Origin: Apostichopus parvimensis
Taxonomy: Eukaryota; Echinodermata; Holothuroidea; Aspidochirotida; Stichopodidae
DNA length: 41,170 bases
Direction: 5' to 3'
NCBI GenBank assembly: GCA_000934455.1
Contig: KN884555.1
Span: 3,153 to 44,322 of the forward strand
Both the position numbers and the translations under genes were made by a program. Numbering within the stretch: the first letter of the stretch is position 1; every line of letters begins with the position of its first letter. The notes under the pieces were generated by a model. It did not search any database, was not told the origin of the DNA, and was given only the letters and a program-made list of their open reading frames with translations. Positions 1 through 12,700 of the stretch are shown here, piece after piece.

Positions 1-275
1 GGTCAGTCTTCTGCAAGACCGATTCTATGTCATAAAGTGCTTGGGTCAGTCTCCTGCAAGACTGATCCTATGTAATAAAGTACTTGATCAGTCTCTTGCA
101 AGACCGATCCTATGTAATAAAGTACTTGGTCGGTCTCCAGCAGGATCGATCCTACGTAACAAAAGCACCTGGTTAGTCTCTTGAAGGATCTAGCCTATGT
201 AATACATTACTTGCTCAGTCTACACCTGCAGGATCAGTCTCATGTAATAAATTACTTTGTCAGTCTCCTCATACA
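1..275. repeat. 43-bp tandem repeat array (about 6 copies)
   Basis: Units of about 43 bp built on GGTCAGTCTCCTGCAAGACT and then CCTATGTAATAAAGTACTTG. Copies drift toward the right end. The array may begin before the window. A stray CCTATGTAATAA recurs at 419. It lies in the intron after exon 28. The rest of 275-531 is AT-rich intron with nothing else seen. Confidence 0.9.
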
Positions 276-531
276 TTTATCAGATCTTCATGTATTTTAA
301 CCTTTAGTCAGCAAAACAGGAATAAGTTTATGTACAAATATAATGAAAGCATTCTAGGCCTAAGTGAAGCATTTTTTTATGAAACATAACAGCCCTTTAG
401 ATGTTATTTAACAAGTATCCTATGTAATAATGGAGTGAACACTCAAATTTTTGATGTAGCAGGGAATGTTACATTACAAACAACTTCAGACCTTGTAAGG
501 TTCTCATATTTTAGAGGATGCTTGTACAAAC

Positions 532-759
532 CAATGGGTGCAATATTAATATTGACTGTGGCATCAGGACCAAGCGTGCCCTCTGTGGCTGATGTCATGG
601 AGATGGTAAAGGTCTCAACGGTTGAATCACTATCTGCCACGGTTGGCACAGTGATGGATCCACACAGTGCGTTAGATGGTATGGTAATTAACGTTGGGAG
701 AACGCCAATAATGAATAAATCCAATGATGATGTAGGTGGGGCAAAGTTGAAAGTTATAC
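532..759 (-). CDS. Exon 28: Calx-beta module 8, second half
   Basis: 228 nt, symmetric 1-1, acceptor TCTCCCAG. It encodes ITFNFAPPTSSLDLFIIGVL, then TITIPSNALCGSITVPTV-like sequence (LITIPSNALCGSITVPTV) and ADSDSTVETFTISMTSA, ending NINIAPI. The donor G|GTTTGTAC is weak, but it is the only one that keeps phase 1. The DD pair is ADSDS. The next exon must lie beyond base 1 of the window. Confidence 0.82.
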
Positions 760-3700
760 CTGGGAGAAACCAAAAAAAATAAAGGAAAAATAACTCAAAA
801 TGTTTGCAATCATGCAAAAGTATGGCAGTCACCACTGATGGACAACGTTTATCATATTCAAAGTGAGTTGAAACTACATCGCTTAACCAGAATGCAAAAA
901 TGCATTGTGGTTTTGATGCAGTTTTCTTCATGAATCTCACGTAATGTATAGTGAGGGTGTACAACACAATTGATCTTTAAGTAATACAGTGAAAAGCAGT
1001 GTGATGTGACAAACAAAAAATTCACAATGACACAGGCTGTCCTGAAATGACCACTGACCTCAACAACAGGCTTCTTGTACTAAGTGTGTTACTAAATATA
1101 ACATCTGTCATTGATGAAATATTGTGTGAACATGTTTTTTTTACAATTTGACCCCTGGTAAACTCTTAACAACCATGGACCTCGGCTCATAATATTAGGC
1201 TTGTTGTACGCAATGTGGTACAATAACATACCAAATATGGGATCTGTCCAAACTTCTCTTGTGATATTATGTTAAGGAAGATGTGTTAGTGTAGAGAGAC
1301 AGGCAAGAGGGGAGTGAGGTAAAAATGTTAGGCATTTGTTGACTTCAAATGACATTTGACCCCCACCAAAAACAATAGGCTTCCTGAACTGAATGTGGTA
1401 CTTCTACACACCAATATTAGAACTGCCCAAGCTTCCATTCTTGAGATATCATGTTTACATGGTTTTCAAAGTTTGACTGCTGGTGACCCCAAATGACCTT
1501 TGACCTCCTCCAAAAGCGATAGGGTTCTTGTACTCATTGTGGTTCATACACGTATTAAATATGAGATCAGCCCAAGCTTAAGTTCTTGAGATGTAGTGTT
1601 TACAAGTTTTTCACAATTTGACCCCTGGTGACCTCAAATGACCTCCACAAAAAACAATAGGCTTTGGTACTCAATGTGATACTTCTACACAGCAATATGA
1701 AATTGGTCCCAACCTTCCCTTTTTCAGATATCGTGTTTACAAGCTGGGCGCCACAAATGCACACACTCGCCATCATGAATGCAAAGGTTACGACTATCAT
1801 CGAAACACAAAGATGACCACTATAGATGAAAGCAAGGTGGAATTTATATCACTTCTTGTATATGAGTGTAATTAAATACTGGCATTCCTATTAAACAGGA
1901 TGAGAAGAGAGCCATATCAAATCTTGAAGTTCAAGAGGTTACAACCTTGATTACTTCTGTACGACTAGCAAACTACACTGAGATAAATTGCTGTGACTGA
2001 ATTCCTATTCTAGTGGAAATACCTCTTTTCAAATCTTGACCTTGTTTTGGTTGCTTCCAATTCTATACAAATTGTATCTAAGGCTTCATTGAATTTGCCA
2101 AGGGAATGCATTTGCTGCGGAATTATTAAATTTGGAATCTTAGATGATAACAGCTAACAGACATATATGTAGCACCAATGTTGTTAAAGGTCTCTATCTA
2201 GTAGAAACATGTTTTCCCTTTTTTTTTTTTTGTCTAATCATAGTTGAAATTGCTAACTTATTAATCTGTATGACGAACAGAATGTATTGAACCCTCCTTG
2301 TAATGACTCAGGCTTACTTCTAGTAGTAGGATTTTTTTCCCAAGTACTCCTTGAAGATGACAAAGTTTGTTTAATATTAAAAAAAAACGAATTTAAGTTT
2401 GCTGTGGTGGAGGACTTACCAATGTTGTCTAAGTTTGCTGTGGTGGAGGACTTACCAATGTTGTTTTAAGTTTGCTGTGGTGGAGGACTTACCAATGTTG
2501 TTTTAAGTTTGCTGTGGTGGAGGACTTACCAATGTTGTTTTAAGTTTGCTGTGGTGGAGGACTTACCAATGTTGTCTAAATTTGCTGTGGTGGAGGACTT
2601 ACTAATGTTGTTTTAATTTTGCTGTGGTGGAGCACTTACCAATGTTGTCTAAGTTTGCTGTGGTGGAGGACTTACCAATGTTGTCTAAGTTTGCTGTGCT
2701 GGACTTACCAATGTTGTTTTAAGTTTGCTGTGGTGGAGGACTTACCAATGTTGTCTAAGTTTGCTGTGCTGGACTTACCAATGTTGTCTAAGTTTGCTGT
2801 GGTGGAGGACTTACCAATGTTGTCTAAGTTTGCTGTGGTGAAGGACTTACCAATGTTATTTTAAGTTTGCTGTGGTGGAGGACTTACCAATGTTGTTTTA
2901 AGTTTGCTGTGGTGGAGGACTTACCAATGTTGTTTTAAGTTTGCTGTGGTGGAGGACTTACCAATGTTAAGTTTGCTGTGCTGGACTTACCAATGTTGTT
3001 TTAAGTTTGCTCTGGTGGAGGACTTACCAATGTTGTTTACTAATCCTGTGATGGAGGACCTACAAATTCGAAGATTGAAGAAGTTACCCGCAATGACATC
3101 ATAGAGAGGTGGGTCAAATTGTAAACCTGGCAGACAGAATGAAAAAGAAACAAGGTCAATGTAAGATATCATAAACAGGTGTCTTAACCCTTAAAAGGCA
3201 AAAAGAAACAAAACAAGGCCAACATGCATAGATATGAAAATAGTTATTATTTGAACAAATTTCAAAGAAGGGTTTATAACTCTTTCATGTTCACAGGATA
3301 GTCCAGAGGAAAGATGAACATGTTCTATGTATGCTGCTGACAATTGCATTCCAACCGCACGTAGCATTTTCCAGATGCCAACATTTTTAGTGGACCCATT
3401 GTAAGCAGAAGTAAACTTGTACAAGCAGGTGTGATGTCACAGAATCACAAGGCCAAAATTCTTCTTGGCTTTACTTTTATTTTAAAAATGTACAGCCAAT
3501 TTGCTTCCTCAAAACTGGGATGCTTTATCATATGGATACAACAGTCATTGGGTTATCAGGGGTGTAGCCAGGATTTTCAAAGTTGTAGACACGACTATCT
3601 GAGCAGAGCGCCACCATTGGTTGGCACGGAGAGTTACAAGAAAATATTTGGTTTTACAAATCCCCCAGATGGCCGGAAACAGCCCTTCCCGAGTGTTCAT

Positions 3701-6700
3701 TCTGGTTCCCTTGCCTCTTGGTAACTTGAGATACCTCATTCAATATCACTTTTAAACCCAAAAAACAAAAAAGTTAAAATAGTATGTAATTCAATACTAC
3801 ATAATGTATTTAAAATTAGCAAGGTACATGTACAGAGTAGTCTTACTTTTCAACTTCTGATACTTGTAGATACAAAGATAGGCCAGAAATGTCTTTGATA
3901 CAACTATAGCTAGTAATTGTCTTTGATACAACTGTAGCTAGTAAATGTTTATCGAAAAGGCTGTTTTGGAACTTGGAACGCCAACCGTGACAACAACAGG
4001 GAACAAAGTGCTGCAGCTCTATAAAGTCTGTTAATCAACGATAGGCTTATTCGACTGTGGAATGTTTCTCAACTGAAATATTATCTGCGTAAACGGATTC
4101 ATAACTACTGTAGATGTTAAAAAACTGACAAGATCGGATCCTAGTCTATTTCGGCGGGTAGAGTGTTGAATGAAACGGCACGCGATAGAAATGACAGCCT
4201 AGATGCCAGAAGAATAGGTCACCTAATTTAGCTATATTCTTGCTACGTTCACTTTAATAGTTTTTCCTGTCTAGACTCTTAAACTCGTCCAGCAAGCTTA
4301 TGGATTTGAATGCAAGCTTATTGTGTTTTTTTAAAAAAGATAAATTGGACAAAAAAAGTGTAGGCCCGAGCCTACAGTGCTACATACTGGCTACGCCCCT
4401 GGTTGTGGATACCTTTACATCCCCTCAAGTGAAATTGGAACCTGTCCAATTTGTGGTCACAACAATAAAGTAAAAAATCAAGTAAAGAAAAAACATTTTG
4501 CTGTCAGTGTGCAACTATGACATCACACCTGTTTGCTTGAAGTTTGTTTTATTCAAAACTGACAGTTTCAATTATCAGTATTTTGAGACTGGCAAGAAGG
4601 GATTGGATGCAAATTTCACCAGGATACTTTCATCGCTCAAAAACATTTTTCCTCTGGACTATCCTTTCAATCGTCATTATCATCATAATTTTAAATGACC
4701 ATAATTATCATTCAGATTATGCTTATTATAGTCATTGTTCTTGTCCTTAGACAATTTATAAATGTTTGTAACTGCAAAGGTAAAGTCCTAATTTAACTAA
4801 GTACTAAAACATTTTTAAAATTAGTGATCAAATTTGCTACAAAAAAAGGTTATTCATACTTAGTGACCGATCAAGAATCTCCAAAGTTACTGGAGGACCT
4901 ATTTCCAGAGTAAGCGGAAACACACTGATGATGCTCACAGAGAAAGTCTCTAATTGCTCAGCGAGGCTGTCATCAACTGCCAAGAACTGACTTGGAGTCG
5001 AACAGAGGTTACCGACAGTAGGAGAAAATTGTATTGGGCTAGCAATGTTTGTAAAATCAGCAGCAGTTGCAGTTATCGGGGTTGCTTGTAGAGCTGAAAA
5101 TGAATTGGAAAAATAAGTTAGGACACAATGACAGACAGAAGGACAAAAGTTGATATCTGTATGTAAAGACAAATTCATAATCTACTTTTGTTGTCTTGTT
5201 TTGGCTGCTACCGCTGCTGCTGCTGCTATTATTATTTACCATTATCCCAAGACTCAAGGTTTTATATCCAAATGTTGTATCATTTCCATTCAGTTTCTGA
5301 TAACATATATCCTGCAGCAAACTCAAAGCAGAACAGGAATCCTGCTTCTATTATGGCACAGGAATTTCACTGCTGCTGTAATTGCACAGGAATTATACTG
5401 CAGCTACTGTTCTCGCACAGGAATTATTTCATCTCATAGCAAATGTAAACATAGCCTATGCTGCATATAGGAATCAAAGTTCAAGTTTTCTCTGGTTATC
5501 ACTGAACGAATATTGAGGATAAAGTCCAGCTAACTTTGTGCTTTTTTGGATGAGTAAAAAAACTTAATCAGTTTTCCTCACAGAGTACTTGCAGTAGGTA
5601 TTACATGCATGAATCTGGAAGTGGCCAATGGTTAAGAGATTTGCCCAGATGATGTAAGTTACCATTTTCAGTGTCTCTCATCTCTCTTCCCCCCCTCCCC
5701 CCCTCTTCCCTCTCCACTCACCATCCCATCATTTCTAACAAATTTGATGGGTCACAAAACTCCTCAAACCATGTAAGGGATGATTGCATGATGACTTAGA
5801 CAAGATTGATGTTATTACTTATTAGAAACATGACTTCATATGTAAGATAATTTAAAGAAACATTTGTTAACATACTGGTTACGACAGTATTAGGAAAGAC
5901 TCCATCTGTGCCCGGTGTGAAACAGACTTGAAAAGAAAAGGGTGAACCTTCCATGACTGTCGTCTGATCAAATACCAATTCTACCCTTCCATTCATTCCA
6001 TCTGCAACATAGGACGAAAAAACAAGAATAGAGATTCCAATTGTTATTGGTATCTGTACCCTCCACCTTTCCTATTGTAAATGGACACATATATAGTTCC
6101 AAAACCTACCTTATTTCCTTGCCCTTCATCATTCCCAGTCTAAATGAAGCTGTACACCTACTCTTTTTTCTTCTACAAGTCACCTCAGTATTTAAAAGAG
6201 GAAGATTAATCCAATGGAAATATCGATATTCACAAAGCTGTACAACTCAATACAACCACATTGCCATACATACATAGCTCATCTGGTACATATTCCATCC
6301 TACAAGTTACTGTAACTTTACCCATCGCATCATCAGGTAAACAATGCAATACCTTTGTCACTAAACAAGGTCTCAGTAACTTACTACACCATTAAATAGT
6401 TGCCCTACATAGCTCATCTGGTACATATTCCATCCTATAAGTTACTTTAACTTTTCCGAGTGCCTCACGAGGTTATCAATGCTATCACCCTTACCCTGCT
6501 CTATATTGCTATATCACTGAGTCTTGGCAAGTCCAACACTAGTTTTAAACATATTAACTGTTATGACCAAAGATCTTACCATTGTCTATTACATTTAACG
6601 TAAATGTGTTTGCGATGGGATCAATGAGCAATATGTTTGGTACATTGGATATAGTGAGGGTAACGGTGTCCCCTAGTGGTTCCACGATTACATCATCCAC

Positions 6701-9700
6701 GATAGTTATTGTAACAGTTGTACATGTCTGACCAGCAGGAAAGGTAACTTGAGAAGGGATAACAAACTCAGTAACATCTGCTGTTTGGATAGTCAAAGCT
6801 GCCAGAAAAAAATAAAGGAAAAATAGGTAAAATATGCTGGAACTGTATTATTAGGAAAAAAGAAATTACGATCGAAATTTAGGAGTCTACCAAAATTACA
6901 CATTTCAGTGCATGAAGTTCTTGTCTATTTGCGCTTTCACTTCATACATGCTAAGCTACATCAAAATCCATCACTATAACAACCACTAGCCATGAACTAT
7001 AAAATGACAATCAATTTATGCATAACAATATGAATATTCAGGCTGTTGCTTGAATAAAAAAAAACTGCTTGGAAGTATTTTATGTCAAATAATAAAGCGA
7101 TCCCATCACAAGGAATATTAGAAAAGATAACAATGTTGATGGCATTTAGAGTCCACACGATCTTCTTCCCATGAAAACATTTTAAATGTCAGTTTGTGCA
7201 TGCCTCCCAATCCCAGAAGTATTCAAGGGTGTCAGTGTTTAGGGCATTATCTACCCACAAAGGTGAAATTTGTTACTTCAGAAACTTTTCCACTTTTGAT
7301 ACTGATAATAAAATCCAAATAGTATGTCATTATACCATACAATACTTTTAAGTGTCCCAAAGGGGAAAAGCTCACAGCTGATACTCCAAATGATATCTAA
7401 GTATCATGTTCTTATCTCATATGAAACTACTTTTGTCTTCAGATATGAAGATTGCCAGATATAATACCAAAAATAAGAGTATGTTCTAATAGCATAGGAA
7501 ATTAAAATACTACCCAGAAATAAAACACTCTTACATGTCATACTAGGAATGATATCAAAGGAGTGTGTTTTAGTTTCATAAGATAAAACCATAGTTTCTA
7601 GTAACATCTGATATTAAAATACTACCCATAAACAAAACACACTTACATGTCATACTAGCAATGATATCAAAGGAGTGTGTTTTAGTATCATAAGATAAAA
7701 CCATAGTTTCTAGTAACATCTGATATTAAAATACTACCCATAAACAAAACACTCTTACATGTCATACTAGCAATGATATCAAAGGAAAGCATACTTAATC
7801 CATTGCTTTACAACTTAACTATCATTCTTGGAAACAGAATACAATGTAAAATTGATTGCAGACCTGTACGTAGTGCCAGTGTAACAGGAAAATTTCCTAG
7901 GAAATATTCCCCCCGGGGGGGAATATTTTCAGGGGGGAAAAAATCCTGTCACACCGGAATTAACTCTGTGCGTTAAGAGAGTGATCGAGATTAAGATCAT
8001 AAATCTGTTTTGCCACTAATAACTTACTTATAGTCAAATCTACAGCAACAGGATTGGCTGGGTTAAGACAAAGCGTGGTCATGGCGTTTCCCTGATTCTC
8101 TTGTGCATTGCCTGTAGGCTGCAGAAATCCAACAGTTTGATCTGTAAGCATGAAATCAAAGGGGTTACATTAGAAGAATTCATTAGTTAAAACTTTAGAC
8201 ATGTCTGAATAATTCAAGAAAGGATTATCTGGCTATGATACATAAGCTTTACATCAAATATAGATTACCATTGTCTTGAACATTCAGAGTAAATGTGTTG
8301 GCTGCATTATCAATCACAACTGAAGCTGGAGGATTGGAGATGACAATGCTAACGACATCACCACCTGGTTCAACAATCAAGTCATCCACAATGGTGATTG
8401 TCAGCTGGGCACATGTCTGACCAGCAAAGATGGTGATGGTTGTAGGTACGGCAAACTCTCCAGTGATTGCAGGCACTGTTGTTATGTCTATCAAGAAATA
8501 AAGCATATAGATTTTTAAGGAAATGGCATTATACAGTAGGTACCTGACAGGTGAGACTTGAATATTTAAATATTATTAGGGGAGGGGAGATTCTAGAGAG
8601 TTTTTCTGTACACTGAATATAACCAGACCAAGATCAAAAATGAAACCAGCATGAAAACATTTCATGGTTCCTTGCTGCTGCTCATTGAATTGATTAACAT
8701 GGTTATATGTAATGATGAAGCAAGGTCAGTAGTTGCCCTGTGAAGTTATTAATGATACAAACATGTAACTTAAACAATGCAAAACCACACTCCCTCATAA
8801 ATACACGTTATCAATTGCACACACATCGCCATGTGTAGGCTACCTACCAATATTACACGTTTGAAGAAACTGTGACTAATGATTGTCTAGTTATTGCAAG
8901 ATTTGAAAATTTTGCATTTGACCCTGTGACCTTTTATAAAATAACCATCAGCCCCACCTCCTCATAAATATGCATGATATCAGTTGCATCAGCATGTATA
9001 GGGATATCACCGATTTGTGCATACTAAGCTTGAAGGAACTACAACTTGTGGTTGCCAAGTTATTGCAATTTGAAGATTTTGACATTTCACCATGTGATCT
9101 CATTAATATTCATTATGTGAGCACCAACTCATTATTTACCACCCACCCACCCACCATGTATGGCATTAATCAATCATTCCCTTGTTGAGTTATTGTGCAT
9201 ACAAACTAAAGTGTTGCACACATAAACATACACGCACACACACACGTACACACATGACTACAAAGGTTCTTTTGCTTTCAGCAAGGAACCACAAATGGTG
9301 TAATGTGAGTGTACATGGCAGAACCCAGCTAGCTATGCCTGCAAGATGATGATCAGACAGGTAACTGAAACTCATCCGGAATGATTGCAGAAGTAAGAAG
9401 TGTTGCTAGTTAAAGTCAGATACCATCATCACTGCTGCAAACATACCACTACTTTGTGCGGCCAGTTAGCAATGATACACGATTGCAACTTACCTAGGGT
9501 AACTGGTACAAGTAGAGGTGTTGCAGGATCAAGGCACACTGATGTTACAGCTGTACCGTCATCTTCAACAGCATTACCTACTGTTGGCACGAACCTGACA
9601 AGAGGTACTGAAAAGGGAACAAACGAAATGACTTTATAAGACTTTGAAAATACTAACATGAAAGCTTCATATGAATTTCCAGATACTTAAAGCATCACAT

Positions 9701-12700
9701 GGAGAAACTCTGAGTTTTTTGCAGGTTGATCATAGCAACCATTTGAAATAAAGCATAGCAACAAGTTGATCATGAGTAATATTTAAAATATAAATACTCC
9801 CAATTATTCCAGGAGCTATCCCTACACTGATATAAATCTCAACCATGGAAACAAATCATGTAATTTTTTTTCCAGTGACACAAACATTCTTTAAATGCAT
9901 TTCAATGGATTGCTTTGGATTATGTGGCTTGTTCAAGTTTTTGCCCAACTTGTATACTTCACAAGATCCTTCACATACCACTCCCGTGATATATTTATTT
10001 GTCTTAAATCAAACACTATCGGCGACGTTCTCTTCGCAACTGCCTAATTGGCAAGTCATCGATGACATGGAATGTTGCCCTTGTAAAATGACACCAAAAC
10101 AATTGGTTTTCTTTCTATGCAGTTCCAAGTCTTCTTGTTCTTTGCTCTAAATATTACTTTTCTCTTTGGCACTTCCATATTCCATAAGCTTCATATATCT
10201 TAGTGACTTCTTTGACATAGTTTTCCACTATCTACTTGTATATCACAGTAGGAACTCCTGCAACTTCCTCTCCCTCTTTTCATTCCAAAAAGAAATAAAA
10301 TATCCAGACTATGAAGTATTCTTAGTTCAGCTTAATTTCAGTACACCCCCCCCCCCCCCCCCCCCCCCCCCGAACACACCCCCCCCCCAACACACACCCC
10401 AAGTGTTTTCATAGCATCCGAATAAGCTTAGCCTTATCCTGAAATATGACTTTTTAACTTTGGTCGTTTTATTTTGAATTTTTATGTATTCCAAATTTTT
10501 ACTTTTGCAATTAATATCCACTATTTTGAAAAAATAAGGTATATTTCACTACAAAGATGTACAAAACAACTCATGTCTGTTAGAATTCTATGAGTAACAG
10601 TTGCTTGGACTCCCAAGAGGGAGACAGTCCAGGTTTCTACATACTATCAAAGTCTGTTGTTTAATTAAGCCTTTCTTGAAACCCTTGTACAACAAAATCT
10701 AGCACCTCCCCCCCCCCACACTGAGCTCTAATACCTGGTTTCAAAGGTCTGAATTTTCTCCCAAAGAAATTTGAGTAAACGTATAATCAATTATGACAAT
10801 AAACTCACTATCCATGATAGTCACAGATGCTGTATCGGCATTTGTATTTATGACACCCAGCAAACTAGATGTCAATGTTACAGTAAAATCTATAGTTCTT
10901 GGTGGAGCTGAAGATGCCACTGGTACATCGATGTTTGCACAAGTCTGGCCTTGAAGGATGCTACCAAATTCCAAAGTGCTTATGCCTTGATCAATACTGC
11001 TAACTGTGTTACGAAAAACAAAAGAATGAAATTGAAAGTTGAAGATATCAAACATACTTGTCAAGGTAAGATCAAATCAATAACCTTCAGGACATGTTAA
11101 CTTAAACTAAGGCTGACAACAAACAACTGCATTCCATGAGAATGTGTTTTTTTTTAACATACAAACACTGTCAAATAATTTTTCCCCCATCAACCGCACA
11201 TAACCTTCCCATCTCCTTCAAAGCAAGATGAAGGTTGCTTGTGGGTAGTGTTACCGTTGCATGACGATACCAATGGCCTTCCAGGTTTAAAATGCAAATT
11301 AAATAGGCTGAAAAAATGTTGCTTTTAATAAGCATCAGTTGCATTAAAATCAATGTAAGAAGTTTAACAATGTGTTCTGCAAACGCGACTGGCTACTTTA
11401 CATTTCGCCTACAGTTAATGTTATAGTGAAAAAAGAATCATTTATTACATTCAATTACAGATCAATTCTCTGATAAGTATTCTCAACTGTAAAGAGACTG
11501 TATATAAATAGCAATGTTCTGTACAATGACTGTATATTGCTACAGAAGTTTCCTGACCAAAGTGAAATAAAAAATGAAACAACCATGACGTCTTGAGAAC
11601 TAAAATTTCATGAAAAGAATACATGTAAACTTAACATTTTCAAGTATGAGTCAAATGGAAGGTACTTACCAGTAAAGATGTTGTCTGTTTGTTGTGCTAC
11701 AGCAGGTATGAAACATACCGTCAAAGTAACCGTGGCAGCATTTATGGGGGCAATGTAATTTAAAGGGTTAAACCCAATGGTCACAACTGTCAACAACAAC
11801 AAAAATCAGACACAAATTGCACAGTAACTAAAATGAAATACTCATTGAGAATTGATTTAATAATTTAAACCTGAATTAGTCCATGAGATATTACTAGAAA
11901 TCAACTAGAACGATAAAAAAAGAAGACAAAGAAAGGTTGAAGATAATATTAGTTAGAAGAGGAATATGAGTGACTGCAGTAAACTGTTTGAGAAGACAAG
12001 CTATCATTGAAGTCACCATCACAGTTGACATGCNNNNNNNNNNNNNNNNNNNNNNNNNNNNNNNNNNNNNNNNNNNNNNNNNNNNNNNNNNNNNNNNNNN
12101 NNNNNNNNNNNNNNNNNNNNNNNNNNNNNNNNNNNNNNNNNNNNNNNNNNNNNNNNNNNNNNNNNNNNNNNNNNNNNNNNNNNNNNNNNNNNNNNNNNNN
12201 NNNNNNNNNNNNNNNNNNNNNNNNNNNNNNNNNNNNNNNNNNNNNNNNNNNNNNNNNNNNNNNNNNNNNNNNNNNNNNNNNNNNNNNNNNNNNNNNNNNN
12301 NNNNNNNNNNNNNNNNNNNNNNNNNNNNNNNNNNNNNNNNNNNNNNNNNNNNNNNNNNNNNNNNNNNNNNNNNNNNNNNNNNNNNNNNNNNNNNNNNNNN
12401 NNNNNNNNNNNNNNNNNNNNNNNNNNNNNNNNNNNNNNNNNNNNNNNNNNNNNNNNNNNNNNNNNNNNNNNNNNNNNNNNNNNNNNNNNNNNNNNNNNNN
12501 NNNNNNNNNNNNNNNNNNNNNNNNNNNNNNNNNNNNNNNNNNNNNNNNNNNNNNNNNNNNNNNNNNNNNNNNNNNNNNNNNNNNNNNNNNNNNNNNNNNN
12601 NNNNNNNNNNNNNNNNNNNNNNNNNNNNNNNNNNNNNNNNNNNNNNNNNNNNNNNNTATAAGTTCGTCTGCTGCGAAATAAAAAAATACTCTTAATATTG

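Noticed and set aside
435..782. 115-codon plus-strand frame
   Set aside because: It is the opposite-strand shadow of exon 28, which has a Calx-beta match and fitting splice phases.
2287..2864. Plus-strand frames with a 12-residue repeat (KFAVVEDLPMLS)
   Set aside because: The frame exists only because most units are 36 bp; 37-bp and shorter units break it repeatedly. The array is explained by exon 27 on the other strand.
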